A DNA stretch of 64,000 bases from Acidobacteriota bacterium. GTDB lineage: Bacteria > Acidobacteriota > Vicinamibacteria > Vicinamibacterales > UBA2999. A program made the translations under genes and the position numbers. A model generated the notes under the pieces. That model saw only the letters and a list, made by a program, of their open reading frames with translations. It ran no database searches and was not told where the DNA came from. Position 1 is the first letter of the stretch; each line of letters opens with the position of its first letter. Below, in pieces: positions 1-7,488 of this stretch. The stretch lies in assembly GCA_020851565.1 (NCBI GenBank), contig JADZCN010000005.1, positions 35,514 through 99,513 on the forward strand. Direction: 5' to 3'.

Positions 1-2
1 TC

Positions 3-284
3 CAGGCCCTCTATCGCGCGTGGCGGCGCGACGGCGATCAAGTCCTGTGGTGGGCCAACTCCCACATCCTGCGCGATGCTCACCAAAGGGGCAGTACACG
101 GGTCGAGGTCGAACAGCTGAACCGACAGTACCTCCAGCTCGCGGGAACCATGGACCGTGACATCTGGGCTAATAGGGGGGCCAAGCGAAAACCGCGTCAG
201 GTTGGCCCCCCGGTTGTGACGCCCGATCCAGACTCGCTCTCTCCCCTGGTTGGCGATGCGCGCGAACCGCAAGCAACTGCTTGA
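3..284 (+). CDS. C-terminal fragment of an unrecognised protein (gene runs off the left edge)
   Basis: An open frame enters from the left edge and runs 93 codons to a TGA at 282-284. The visible part begins QALYRAWRRDGDQVLWWANS and includes VEVEQLNRQYLQLAG, which looks like an amphipathic helix. The last 35 residues are proline-rich and probably disordered. I do not recognise the family. Its position just upstream of a recombinase module suggests it belongs to mobile or phage-derived DNA, but that is inference. The start is outside the window. Confidence 0.45.
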   Translation, partial: QALYRAWRRDGDQVLWWANSHILRDAHQRGSTRVEVEQLNRQYLQLAGTMDRDIWANRGAKRKPRQVGPPVVTPDPDSLSPLVGDAREPQATA

Positions 285-372
285 TGCGGCGTACTTTGCC
301 GCTCATCGGCGAGCGAGGCGGCGCTCTGTGCCGACTCGTCCGAGCACGCCGATGCCGAGGTCACTGCAGGAA

Positions 373-448
373 CGATGGCGTGAACGACCCCGCTGCCGTG
401 CCCGGCACCTGACCCCACGGTGCCCTGACGGGGTCGTTCACGCCATCG
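373..448. repeat. Perfect 20 bp inverted repeat, 36 bp loop
   Basis: The arm at 373-392 (CGATGGCGTGAACGACCCCG) is the exact reverse complement of 429-448. The loop contains a smaller imperfect palindrome, GTGCCCGGCAC. There is no T-run, so a simple intrinsic terminator is unlikely. A recombinase- or repressor-binding site or a structured RNA is possible. Confidence 0.75.
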
Positions 449-672
449 GTGGCCGTGGCCCGTGTCAGTGTGGGCGTGCCCGGTTCGTGCAGGAAAGGCG
501 CGCCACCCGTATGCCTACAGGCTGGGCCGGATCCGACCGCAGAACTGTGCCGGTGCACGCCGCAAGAATCGGTTCGCGCATGAGCACGGTTCTCCCGCCG
601 AACCTGTCCATGTGCCGCGCGCAGTTCGAGGCGCGTCACCACCGCACCGAGGATGCTGACGCCGTGCTCGCC

Positions 673-735
673 GTCGTCAATGCTCTTCGCTTCGCTTCGA
701 CCCGGCCGGTGGCCGGGCCTTCGGGCATTGACGAC
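673..735. repeat. Nested inverted repeats
   Basis: GTCGTCAATGC at 673-683 is inverted exactly as GCATTGACGAC at 725-735. Inside it, CCCGGCC (701-707) pairs with GGCCGGG (711-717). Together they can form one long hairpin. Its function is not evident from sequence. Confidence 0.6.
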
Positions 736-1245
736 GCCTGCGCGCGGCGGCGATGGGCAACGGTGCGATGGTGACGAACGAATTGAGCGAGCACACGAGG
801 TTGACGACGACAACGCGCGGGCGTATGTTGGCTTCATTCCGTCAGTGCCGCACGGCACTCCTCCGGTTCGCCACACTGGCCTCCGGAGCGCGCATTCCGC
901 CGATCGCCCCAGGGCACGGTATGGAGCGCACCTCACGACATCGTAGCCTGTTACAGAACCGCTGACCGCGGATGATCTGAACGCCATAGGTTGCGAACCC
1001 GATCGCCTCGTGCGGCGGCGCGTTCTCAGGACCACGCGACGCAACGAGGCAGCGTTCCCCTGACGGAACGCTCGTAGACGGACGCGTGATCAACGCGACC
1101 GCCGCCGCTCGGAGCACAGCTCCCGCGGAACGATGCCGGTGCACAGCCGCATCCGCGCTCCAAACAACGACGCGTCGATCGCCACATCGACGCGCCGGAG
1201 CGCGCCACTCACCCAATCACCAATCGCGTGCGAGTGGGGGACGCC

Positions 1246-1428
1246 ATGGAAGTGCCCGAACCTGTGGGACTCGTTCCGGAATCGATCTCGATTCCGCGCT
1301 GCCGGGAGTTGCTCGGCGAGGAGGCCGACGCGCTCACCGACGAGGAGGTGCGCGATGTTGCGCGCCACGCGGAAGCGATGGCGCGCGTGCTGATTGCCCT
1401 GGCCCTGCAGGACGGCGGGAATCACTGA
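1246..1428 (+). CDS. Small acidic protein upstream of the serine recombinase
   Basis: A 60-residue ORF starting at ATG 1246 (MEVPEPVGLVPESISIPRCR) and ending 60 bp before the recombinase start. It is acidic in the middle (GEEADALTDEEVRDVARHAE) and predicted mostly helical. An in-frame GTG at 1228 is an alternative start. I do not know the family. The reading frame lies directly upstream of the recombinase on the same strand, and the composition is protein-like, unlike the Arg-rich shadow frames nearby. It may be an accessory protein of the recombinase module; that role is inferred from position only. Confidence 0.55.
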   Translation: MEVPEPVGLVPESISIPRCRELLGEEADALTDEEVRDVARHAEAMARVLIALALQDGGNH

Positions 1429-1487
1429 CGGCCATGCCGCGCAGACGTACCTTGCCGCCCGCGGGCGATGGGACTACGCTGACCGAG

Positions 1488-3032
1488 ATGATCGGCGCGG
1501 TGATCTACGTGCGCGTCAGCACCAAGGAGCAGACCGAGAACCTGAGTCTGCCGACCCAGCTCAAGGCGTGCGAGGAATACTGCCGGCGGAACGGCTACGA
1601 GGTCCGCGCGCGCTTCCACGAGGAAGGCGAGAGCGCCAAGACGACGGACCGCAGCCAGCTCCAGGCGCTGCTGAAGTACTGCCGCACGCACAAGGGCCAG
1701 GTCCACTTCGTCGTCGTGTACAACCTCACGCGCTTCGCGCGGGAAAAATACGACCACTTCGCGCTCCGCGCGCACCTGAAATCGCTGGGCATTTCGCTGC
1801 GGTCGGCCACGGAGCCGATCGACGACACCTCCACGGGCAAGCTGATGGAAGGCGTGCTGGCCGCCTTCGCGCAGTTCGACAACGACGTCCGGTCGGATCG
1901 CACGCGCGCCGGCATGAAGGCCGCGCTCGAACTTGGACGCTGGACGTTTCCGGCGCCGCTTGGCTACCTGAACGCGCCGAAGTGGTCGAAGACGAGTCTG
2001 GTTCACGACCCGGAACGCGGCCCGCTCGTCCGGCAGGCATTCGAGGAGCTGGCGACCGGCCAGTTCACAAAACAGGAAGTGATCGCCCGCGCGAGCGACG
2101 CCGGCCTCCGCAGCCGCAAGGGGTTGAAGCTGTCGCCTCAGAGCTTCGGCCAGATGATGCGGAATCCGATCTACGCCGGCAAGGTCGAAAGCCCGGACTA
2201 CGGCGTGTCAACGAAGGGCAACTTCGAGCCGCTCGTGGACGAGGCCACGTTCTACCGCGCCCAGGCCGTCCTCGACGGCCGCATCGTCGTCACCGGCCCG
2301 CGCCAGCGGAACCACCCGGATTTCCCGCTACGCGGCTTCGTGCGCTGCGAGGCGTGCGGCCGGCCGCTGACAGGCAGCTGGTCTAAAGGTCGCAACGGCC
2401 ACTACGCGTACTACCACTGCCAGAAGCAGTGCCGCGCCGTGAACGTGAGCAAGGCCGTGCTCGAAGGCGCGTTCGCCGACGAGCTCGCGCTCCTGCAGCC
2501 CACGGCCGGCTACATGCGGATGGTTAAGGACCGCATCCTCTACTTCTGGGAACAGCAGCGAGCGGAGGCGCAAGATCGGACTGCCGAGCAGGAGCGGCGG
2601 GTGAAGGCCATCCAGCAGAAGCTCGATCGGCTGGACGAGGCGTTCCTCTACTCGGAGTCGATCGACCTCACCAGCTACGGCCGCCAACGCGACAAGCTGC
2701 GTGAGGAGCTGACGCTCGCCCAGATCGACCACCACGCCGTGGCGGTGGACGAACTCGACGTACAGGGCATCCTGGCGTTCGCAGAACGCATCCTGCCGCG
2801 CGCCTCAGACATCTGGGTTCAGGCCTCGCTCGACTACAAGCAGCGTCTGCAGTTGCTGTTCTTCCCCGAGGGCATCGCGTACGGTGGAAATCGATTCAAT
2901 CGAACCGCTGTAACCGCGCCGGTTTTCAGGTACTTGGAGCCCGGGGAAGTGCTGGATGAAAGAGTGGTGAGCCCGGAAGGACTCGAACCTTCAACCAACA
3001 GATTAAGAGTCCCCCCGAATATCTCCGCGTAA
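1488..3032 (+). CDS. Large serine recombinase (site-specific integrase)
   Basis: A 514-residue large serine recombinase. The N-terminal resolvase domain starts MIGAVIYVRVSTKEQ, with catalytic Ser at residue 11. It is followed by the recombinase DNA-binding domain, a zinc ribbon (VRCEACG, then YYHCQKQC) and a C-terminal coiled coil (EQERRVKAIQQKLDRLDEAF). This is the layout of phiC31-type integrases. I chose ATG 1488 because the catalytic domain begins there; an in-frame ATG at 1434 and a longer frame from 1086 add only Arg-rich sequence. The last codons (SPEGLEPSTNRLRV...) are antisense to the tRNA-Lys fragment at 2965-3011. The C-terminus is therefore encoded by an attachment-site copy and changed when the downstream element inserted. 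It probably belongs to a separate element extending left of the window. Confidence 0.9.
   Translation: MIGAVIYVRVSTKEQTENLSLPTQLKACEEYCRRNGYEVRARFHEEGESAKTTDRSQLQALLKYCRTHKGQVHFVVVYNLTRFAREKYDHFALRAHLKSLGISLRSATEPIDDTSTGKLMEGVLAAFAQFDNDVRSDRTRAGMKAALELGRWTFPAPLGYLNAPKWSKTSLVHDPERGPLVRQAFEELATGQFTKQEVIARASDAGLRSRKGLKLSPQSFGQMMRNPIYAGKVESPDYGVSTKGNFEPLVDEATFYRAQAVLDGRIVVTGPRQRNHPDFPLRGFVRCEACGRPLTGSWSKGRNGHYAYYHCQKQCRAVNVSKAVLEGAFADELALLQPTAGYMRMVKDRILYFWEQQRAEAQDRTAEQERRVKAIQQKLDRLDEAFLYSESIDLTSYGRQRDKLREELTLAQIDHHAVAVDELDVQGILAFAERILPRASDIWVQASLDYKQRLQLLFFPEGIAYGGNRFNRTAVTAPVFRYLEPGEVLDERVVSPEGLEPSTNRLRVPPNISA
2965..3011. repeat. attL: duplicated 3' half of tRNA-Lys
   Basis: This stretch matches 11750-11796 (the CCA end through the anticodon arm of tRNA-Lys, antisense) with one mismatch: C here at 2982 versus A at 11767. 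After AGAGTC the sequences diverge. It also encodes the C-terminus of the serine recombinase. Confidence 0.9.
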
Positions 3033-3083
3033 GTCCGCACGAACACGCACAGGCCCGTATTCATTGCTGTTTTCGTGCTACCC

Positions 3084-3138
3084 TAGCTACCACAACTACG
3101 CACAACTACGTAGGGGAGTGGTAGCTATGTGGTAGCTA
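3084..3138. promoter_or_regulatory. Left arm-type integrase sites overlapping the int start
   Basis: GTGGTAGCTA occurs at 3118-3127 and 3129-3138 and inverted at 3084-3093. A second direct repeat, CACAACTACG, lies twice at 3091-3110. The same GTGGTAGCTA motif recurs at the right end (11664-11684), as expected for integrase arm sites. The copy at 3129 contains the GTG start of the integrase, so integrase binding could repress its own gene (inference). Confidence 0.65.
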
Positions 3139-4379
3139 AGCGCCGGCCGTCAACCAACAGAATCCCGTCTGTCGCGTCACCAAAGGCGAAGCGGTTCACC
3201 GTCACCACGGTGAGCGACCTGCAGCCGAAGCCTGGCGTCCAGTACACCGCGTGGGACACCGAGCCCACTGGGTTCGGCGTGCGCGTGTCGCCTGCCGGCA
3301 CGAAGACGTTCATCTTCAAGTACCGCACAAAGGCCGGCCGCGTTCGCTGGGCCACGCTCGGCCGCGTCGGCGATGTCGCCCTGGACGACGCCCGCGACCG
3401 GGCGTACCGGATGCGCGGCATCGTCGCCGATGGGAAAGACCCGCTGCGCGAGATCGACACGAGCCGCGGCGCCCTGACGGTGAAAGAGGCCCTGACCCGC
3501 TACCTGGCGCACGTCGAAGCGAAGCGGAAACCGCGCACCCACGCCAGCTACCAGCAGATCATCGACAGCGTGATCGCCCCGCGGCTCGGCAGTCTTCCCG
3601 TGCTCGAGCTCGGCAGCGACGACGTGCTGCGCCTCCATCACGAGTTGCGGGCCACGCCCGTGCATGCCAATCGCGTCGTGGCCGTGCTCTCCGCGTTCCT
3701 GTCGTGGTCGGTGAAGGCGAAGCTGCGCCCGGCCGGCCCGAACCCCTGCGAGGGCGTGGAGCGGTATCGGGAGGCGCGGCGGCGCCGCTACCTGACGGCC
3801 GACGAATACGCGCGCGTGGGGAAGGCCCTGCGCGACGCGCGGAAGAGCGGCACGATTGCGTCGGCCCCGCTGACCGCCATCGAGCTGCTGCTGCTCACCG
3901 GCGCCCGACCGGCCGAGATCACGGCGCTGGAATGGACGCACGTCCAGCTCGACGCCGCCGTGCTCGCGCTGCCCGACAGTAAGACCGGGGCGAAGCTGAT
4001 CCACCTGGCGCCCGAGGCCGTCACGCTGCTCAAGAAGTGGCCGCGGTGGGCGGGCAGTCCCTACGTGTTCCCGGGCCGGCGCCGGGGCGTGGCCGGCGAC
4101 CACATGCACGGCAGCACGCTGTCGCACGTCTGGGATGACATCCGCGAGGCCGCCGGGCTCGACGACGACGTGCGGCTCTATGACGCCTGCAGGCACAGCT
4201 ACGCGAGCACGGGCCTGTCGCAGCACGGGCTGAGCCTGGCCGCCATCGGCGAGCAGTTGGGGCACGCGCAGCCGGCGACGACGGCACGCTACGCACATCT
4301 CCATCACACCGTCGCGCAGCAGCACGCCACGCTCATCGGCGGGACGATCGCCAAGGCGCTGAAGCGGAGGACGAAATGA
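3129..4379 (+). CDS. int: Tyrosine integrase, P4 type (arm-binding N-terminal domain)
   Basis: A 416-residue tyrosine recombinase. Residues about 20-105 form the arm-DNA-binding domain of P4-type integrases (WDTEPTGFGVRVSPAGTKTF). A SAM-like core-binding domain follows, then the catalytic domain. Visible catalytic motifs are the box I Arg in LLLTGARPAEITALEW, a box II Arg in LYDACRHSYAS (Tyr where His is usual) and the tyrosine in TTARYAHLH after LGHAQ. It starts at GTG 3129 inside an arm-type repeat. It catalyses integration into and, with a directionality factor, excision from the tRNA-Lys 3' half. The next gene overlaps its stop by 4 bp. Confidence 0.95.
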   Translation: MVAKRRPSTNRIPSVASPKAKRFTVTTVSDLQPKPGVQYTAWDTEPTGFGVRVSPAGTKTFIFKYRTKAGRVRWATLGRVGDVALDDARDRAYRMRGIVADGKDPLREIDTSRGALTVKEALTRYLAHVEAKRKPRTHASYQQIIDSVIAPRLGSLPVLELGSDDVLRLHHELRATPVHANRVVAVLSAFLSWSVKAKLRPAGPNPCEGVERYREARRRRYLTADEYARVGKALRDARKSGTIASAPLTAIELLLLTGARPAEITALEWTHVQLDAAVLALPDSKTGAKLIHLAPEAVTLLKKWPRWAGSPYVFPGRRRGVAGDHMHGSTLSHVWDDIREAAGLDDDVRLYDACRHSYASTGLSQHGLSLAAIGEQLGHAQPATTARYAHLHHTVAQQHATLIGGTIAKALKRRTK

Positions 4380-4990
4380 GGGCGCGACGGCTCCCGGCCG
4401 CCGTGCGGGCCGCCCTCGCTGACGCCTTGACGCCACACGCCCTGACGCCCGCCCTTGACAGGGCGCTGGCGGCGGCGCTGGCGCACTACCAGGCGGCCGG
4501 CGACTCCGTGACGGCGGGGCAGTGGGCGCGGCGGCGCGCCGCCCTCGCGCGCGCCGCCCAGGCGAGCACCGCGCTGCTCGAGGCCCTCGACGCCGTTGAT
4601 CGCGCGTGGCAGCAACCCGCCCCACCGTCTGAGCGGGGCGGGTGGTTCGTCTCTGACGCGCATGGCGCACTGAGGCGCGAGACGCTCGCCTGCACGGCAA
4701 TGTGGCGCGACTGGATCGGGGCACCGCATGCGCCGCGGACACGGCCGAGCCATCGCCCCTCGGACGCGCGCCGCCACCAACTCGCCCTGGCCATCCTGTT
4801 CGCGCTGCAGGACGCGCGCGTCCCGATCGCCGTGCACCGTCGGCAGCGATCGATCGCTGAGGAGGTGCTGCGCGTGGTCTTCAGGGGCGCGGGCGCGCCC
4901 CTGGGCCGCGATGCCTACCGGCAGATGCGCACGTGGATGACACGGGCTCGACAGGTCACCCTGATGATCGAACGTCGCCGCCCGCGCTGA
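4376..4990 (+). CDS. Hypothetical Arg/Ala-rich protein coupled to the integrase
   Basis: A 204-residue protein whose ATG overlaps the integrase stop codon (ATGA), so translation is probably coupled. It is strongly helical and basic. The N-terminal half is Ala-rich (RALAAALAHYQAAGDS). The C-terminal half (HQLALAILFALQDARVPIAV and DAYRQMRTWMTRARQVTLMI) could be a small DNA-binding helical domain. I do not recognise a family. The coupling to int suggests a function in the recombination or control module of the element; this is inference. Confidence 0.65.
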   Translation: MRARRLPAAVRAALADALTPHALTPALDRALAAALAHYQAAGDSVTAGQWARRRAALARAAQASTALLEALDAVDRAWQQPAPPSERGGWFVSDAHGALRRETLACTAMWRDWIGAPHAPRTRPSHRPSDARRHQLALAILFALQDARVPIAVHRRQRSIAEEVLRVVFRGAGAPLGRDAYRQMRTWMTRARQVTLMIERRRPR

Positions 4991-5034
4991 GTTCGATCAC
5001 CGGCTGGGATGGGGCGATCTGGCATCCTGCCGGC

Positions 5035-5262
5035 ATGGACGCACAGCAGACCCACGACCACCCGACACCCATCCTCTACGACACGGCCGGGGCCGCCCGG
5101 CGCATCGACGCCCGCCTCTCGCCCCGCACGATGGAGCGGTGGCGGCGCTCCGGCTATGGCCCGCGGTACGTCGTCATCGGGCGCCGTGTCGGCTACACCG
5201 ACGAGGCGATCCGTGAGTGGCTGACGACGCAGGAGCGGCGCCACACCCAGCAGAAGGTCTGA
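5035..5262 (+). CDS. AlpA/excisionase-like helix-turn-helix protein
   Basis: A 75-residue protein with a winged-HTH signature near residues 14-60: YDTAGAARRIDARLSPRTME, then GPRYVVIGRRVGYTDEAIRE. This is the helix-turn-helix-17 / AlpA pattern, in which the second helix is followed by a strand carrying a conserved Gly-Arg and then a final helix (IREWL). Such proteins act as excisionases or transcriptional regulators of integrase genes in P4-like satellites. The ATG at 5035 is chosen because the domain follows it directly. The next gene starts within its stop codon (TGATG). Confidence 0.8.
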   Translation: MDAQQTHDHPTPILYDTAGAARRIDARLSPRTMERWRRSGYGPRYVVIGRRVGYTDEAIREWLTTQERRHTQQKV

Positions 5263-6041
5263 TGAGCGGCTTCGTCAAGATCTACGGCTCGATCCTGCGA
5301 TCATCCGTCTGGCTGGAGGACGCCCACACCCGCCTACTCTGGATCGCCCTGTTGGCGATGGCGGACTCCGAGGGGTTCGTCGACGGCGCCGTGCCCGGCA
5401 TCGCACACGCCGCGAACCTGCCACTCGACGCCGTCCAGCGTGGCCTGGAGATCCTCCAGAGGCCCGACCCCCACAGTAAGGACCCCGACCACGAGGGGCG
5501 CCGCGTCCAGGCGGTGCCGGGCGGGGTCCGGGTCCTTAACTACACGAAGTATCGGGAGTCCCGGTCACCGGAGCAGGTGCGATCGGCCGCACGGGTGCAA
5601 CGCTGGCGCGAACGTCAACGCGGCGTTACAGGTAACGCATGTAACGCAGGTAACGCGCAGAAGCAGAAGCAGAAGCAGAGTACAGAAGTACAGAAGCAGA
5701 GATCTTGTAGTACCAGCCAGCCACGTACGAAGAGAGAGGCGCAGCGTGTGGGTGTACCCGCGGACGCAGCGACGACGACACACACACGCTCCCGCGCGCA
5801 TGCGAAGTGCCACCCCGAGATCTGTCGGGCTCTTGGCGCGCCTACGTGCCTGAACCGTGAACACGTCGAAGAGCTGGGCGCCGCAGTCCTGAACTACGAA
5901 CCAGCAGAAGCGATCAGCCAGTTCGCGGCGTTCATCCGGCAGTACGCGAGCGACGGTCAGCCGATGGCGCTCGACGCGGACGTCTTCCGGCGCGGGCGGT
6001 ATCTCTGGGACACGTGGGTGGCACGACTGGGGAGGTACTGA
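5262..6041 (+). CDS. Replication-initiator-like protein (winged-helix N-terminus)
   Basis: A 259-residue protein that starts at ATG 5262, overlapping the previous stop. The N-terminus (SGFVKIYGSILRSSVW, then TRLLWIALLAMADSEGFVDG and a helix AANLPLDAVQRGLEIL) has the winged-helix layout of phage O / DnaD-like replication proteins. Residues about 124-165 are a low-complexity linker rich in Lys-Gln. The C-terminal 80 residues include HVEELGAAVLNYEPAEAISQ. The linker DNA carries three 9 bp iterons (5632-5658), as in lambda gene O, where the origin lies inside the initiator gene. Function is by resemblance; no catalytic motif is expected in this class. Confidence 0.6.
   Translation: MSGFVKIYGSILRSSVWLEDAHTRLLWIALLAMADSEGFVDGAVPGIAHAANLPLDAVQRGLEILQRPDPHSKDPDHEGRRVQAVPGGVRVLNYTKYRESRSPEQVRSAARVQRWRERQRGVTGNACNAGNAQKQKQKQSTEVQKQRSCSTSQPRTKREAQRVGVPADAATTTHTRSRAHAKCHPEICRALGAPTCLNREHVEELGAAVLNYEPAEAISQFAAFIRQYASDGQPMALDADVFRRGRYLWDTWVARLGRY
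5632..5658 (+). repeat. Three 9 bp iterons inside the initiator-like gene
   Basis: GTAACGC recurs at exact 9 bp spacing (5632, 5641, 5650), preceded by GTTAC at 5625-5629 and followed by CAGAAG repeats to about 5700. Position and spacing fit an origin within the replication gene. A coding constraint on the Asn/Gln/Lys linker is the alternative. Confidence 0.5.
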
Positions 6042-6265
6042 TGGGCATCGTGATCCCCCGACCCACGGTCTACGCCGCCGGCCACGTCCTGGCCGAGCGC
6101 CGGAAAGGCCTCGTCACCTGGCAGGCCCGGATCAGCCACGACAGGAACCGCCTCGAAGTGGTGGGCATCGTCCCGCCGTCCACCGAGCCCACGGTCATCG
6201 AGGTGCTCACCGAGCGCGAACTACGGGAGCTGCTCGGATTCGCAGACGACAGGACGCCCTCATGA
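6041..6265 (+). CDS. Small hypothetical protein of the satellite
   Basis: A 74-residue protein starting at ATG 6041 within the preceding stop codon. The sequence (MGIVIPRPTVYAAGHVLAER) has an alternating strand pattern followed by a C-terminal helix (VLTERELRELLGF). No catalytic or metal motif is visible and I do not recognise the family. Its coding nature is supported by tight coupling on both sides (TGATG upstream, ATGA downstream). Confidence 0.65.
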   Translation: MGIVIPRPTVYAAGHVLAERRKGLVTWQARISHDRNRLEVVGIVPPSTEPTVIEVLTERELRELLGFADDRTPS

Positions 6266-6570
6266 GCCTGGACTACGCCAACCCATCGCTGCGCCCATCC
6301 CGCGACAGCACGGCCATGTGGCGGACGTGCACGGACTGCGGCGACGAGTTCAGCATCACACACGGCGAGGTGACCTTCACGGCCGAAGCCGGCGTCGAGC
6401 TGCCCGACCGCTGCCGATGGCACCGACCGACACGACGCGAGGCGATCGCGGCGCGACGGCAGGCCGCGGGGGTATATCCCGATCCGGATCTTGGCGGAGG
6501 CGCGATCGCCCGAACCGCGCCGGGTCCACGGTCCCTTCCTGTTCGAAACCAAAACCGCGGAGGTGCGTGA
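6262..6570 (+). CDS. Zinc-ribbon protein (treble-clef-like)
   Basis: A 102-residue protein overlapping the previous gene by 4 bp. Residues about 22-53 read CTDCGDEFSIT, then FTAEAGVELPDRCRWHR. This is the pattern of small probable zinc-binding proteins whose consensus runs C-x2-C-G, an aromatic and acidic stretch, and LP-x-R-C. The second metal site here is Cys plus His (CRWH) rather than Cys-x2-Cys. The C-terminal 45 residues look disordered. A nucleic-acid or partner-binding function is likely but unspecified. Confidence 0.65.
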   Translation: MSLDYANPSLRPSRDSTAMWRTCTDCGDEFSITHGEVTFTAEAGVELPDRCRWHRPTRREAIAARRQAAGVYPDPDLGGGAIARTAPGPRSLPVRNQNRGGA

Positions 6571-6571
6571 C

Positions 6572-6988
6572 ATGGGCGGACCCGGATCCGGCGGAAAACG
6601 CGCGAATTCAGGCCGAAAACCGCTCAACCCGACGGTGGGCCGCGTGTTGGGCTCGCGCCGTGCTGAGCGACGCGCGCGCGCGGCCGCGGCAGAAAATCAA
6701 AACCCGCTCGCGAAATCAAAACGCGGGTACGACCACCTACCGCACGAGCTGTTGGACTTCTGGGCCGGCTGGAGCCCTTCTACGCCCAGGCAGTCGCGCT
6801 GGTCGAGTTGGGGCGAGTTCTTGGCCGATTGGCGGCGCCACAAGGCCGCCATCGCCGCGCGGCACCCGAGGACCGGCCAGCGGGAGGCCTTCGCCGACGC
6901 GGCGACGCGGTATCGGCGCCGGCATGGCCTCGCGGCCCTGGAGGCGGCCACGTGGGCGCAGATCTGGTCCGGGGAGGCCCCATCATGA
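6572..6988 (+). CDS. Small basic protein with terminase-small-subunit-like N-terminus
   Basis: A 138-residue protein with a good ribosome binding site (GGAGGTG, 6559-6565). It begins MGGPGSGGKRANSGRKPL, a Gly-rich basic start typical of phage small-terminase and related packaging proteins. The remainder is Arg/Trp-rich and helical (ELLDFWAGWSPSTPRQSRWS) and I cannot place it further. If it is a TerS-like specificity factor, it would redirect a helper phage's large terminase, as in known satellites. That is inference resting on a short motif, so confidence in the function is low. Confidence 0.55.
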   Translation: MGGPGSGGKRANSGRKPLNPTVGRVLGSRRAERRARAAAAENQNPLAKSKRGYDHLPHELLDFWAGWSPSTPRQSRWSSWGEFLADWRRHKAAIAARHPRTGQREAFADAATRYRRRHGLAALEAATWAQIWSGEAPS

Positions 6989-7200
6989 CCCTCTTCGACA
7001 TCGTGTGCGGTACGCGGCGCTGCCCGGCCTGTGACGCCCACGTGCGCCTGGTCGACGGCTACGTGATCGTCTGCGAGGCCTGCGACTGGGTCCACGCCGA
7101 CATCGGCGCCGCGTACGTGAGCGGCCGCACGTTCGAGCCTGACCGCGTGCTCGACGAGGTGGCCGTGCTCGAGCGCATGGCGGCGCGGGAGACGCACTGA
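6985..7200 (+). CDS. Small zinc-ribbon protein
   Basis: A 71-residue protein overlapping the previous gene by 4 bp. Two CxxC pairs form a ribbon: CPACD at about residues 13-17 and CEACDW about 17 residues later. The rest is a short helix (LDEVAVLERMAA). It resembles small phage or satellite zinc-ribbon proteins of unknown role. The downstream gene starts at its stop codon. Confidence 0.65.
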   Translation: MTLFDIVCGTRRCPACDAHVRLVDGYVIVCEACDWVHADIGAAYVSGRTFEPDRVLDEVAVLERMAARETH

Positions 7201-7430
7201 TGTCCCGCGGGCGCCGGCCCCGGGCCGAGACGGCGAGCACCAGGCGCATAGAGGTCCGCGTCACGGAGGACGAGTACCGCGAGATCCGGCGCCTGGCCCA
7301 CCTGAACGGCGCATCAGTCGGCGAGTGGCTGCGCTACGCCGCGGTGCAGGCCGCCGACGACATGGGCGTCGAGTCGCCGCAGATCGTCATCGGCGGGCGC
7401 CTGATGATCACGTCGATCATCCGTCGCTGA
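7200..7430 (+). CDS. Ribbon-helix-helix (MobC/CopG-like) DNA-binding protein
   Basis: A 76-residue protein beginning with a basic arm (MSRGRRPRAETASTRR). It continues with a beta-strand and two helices (IEVRVTEDEYREIRRLA, then GASVGEWLRYAAVQAADD). This is the ribbon-helix-helix layout found in CopG-like repressors and in MobC-type relaxosome proteins. No relaxase is present in the element, so a transcriptional repressor role is the simpler reading. Its start overlaps the preceding stop by one base. Confidence 0.7.
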   Translation: MSRGRRPRAETASTRRIEVRVTEDEYREIRRLAHLNGASVGEWLRYAAVQAADDMGVESPQIVIGGRLMITSIIRR

Positions 7431-7488
7431 TTTCCGCCGGACGAAATTCCACGGCGCCCGCAAGATGAGATCCACGGAGGACGACAAG

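Larger units (their letters stand above)
285..1245. other. Long stretch without a convincing gene
   Basis: About 960 bp between the left-edge gene tail and the small ORF at 1246. All open frames here are rich in Arg, Ser and Pro, have no ribosome binding site and resemble no family I know. The stretch holds two strong inverted repeats (373-448 and 673-735). It may be a regulatory or decayed part of the mobile region. Confidence 0.5.

Noticed and set aside
361..1044. 227-codon minus-strand open frame
   Set aside because: Arg/Ser/Pro-rich shadow composition, no ribosome binding site and no recognisable motif; GC-rich DNA gives such frames by chance.
1086..1487. Upstream extension of the serine recombinase frame
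   Set aside because: The catalytic domain starts at 1488; the extension is Arg-rich, contains no domain and overlaps the small ORF at 1246.
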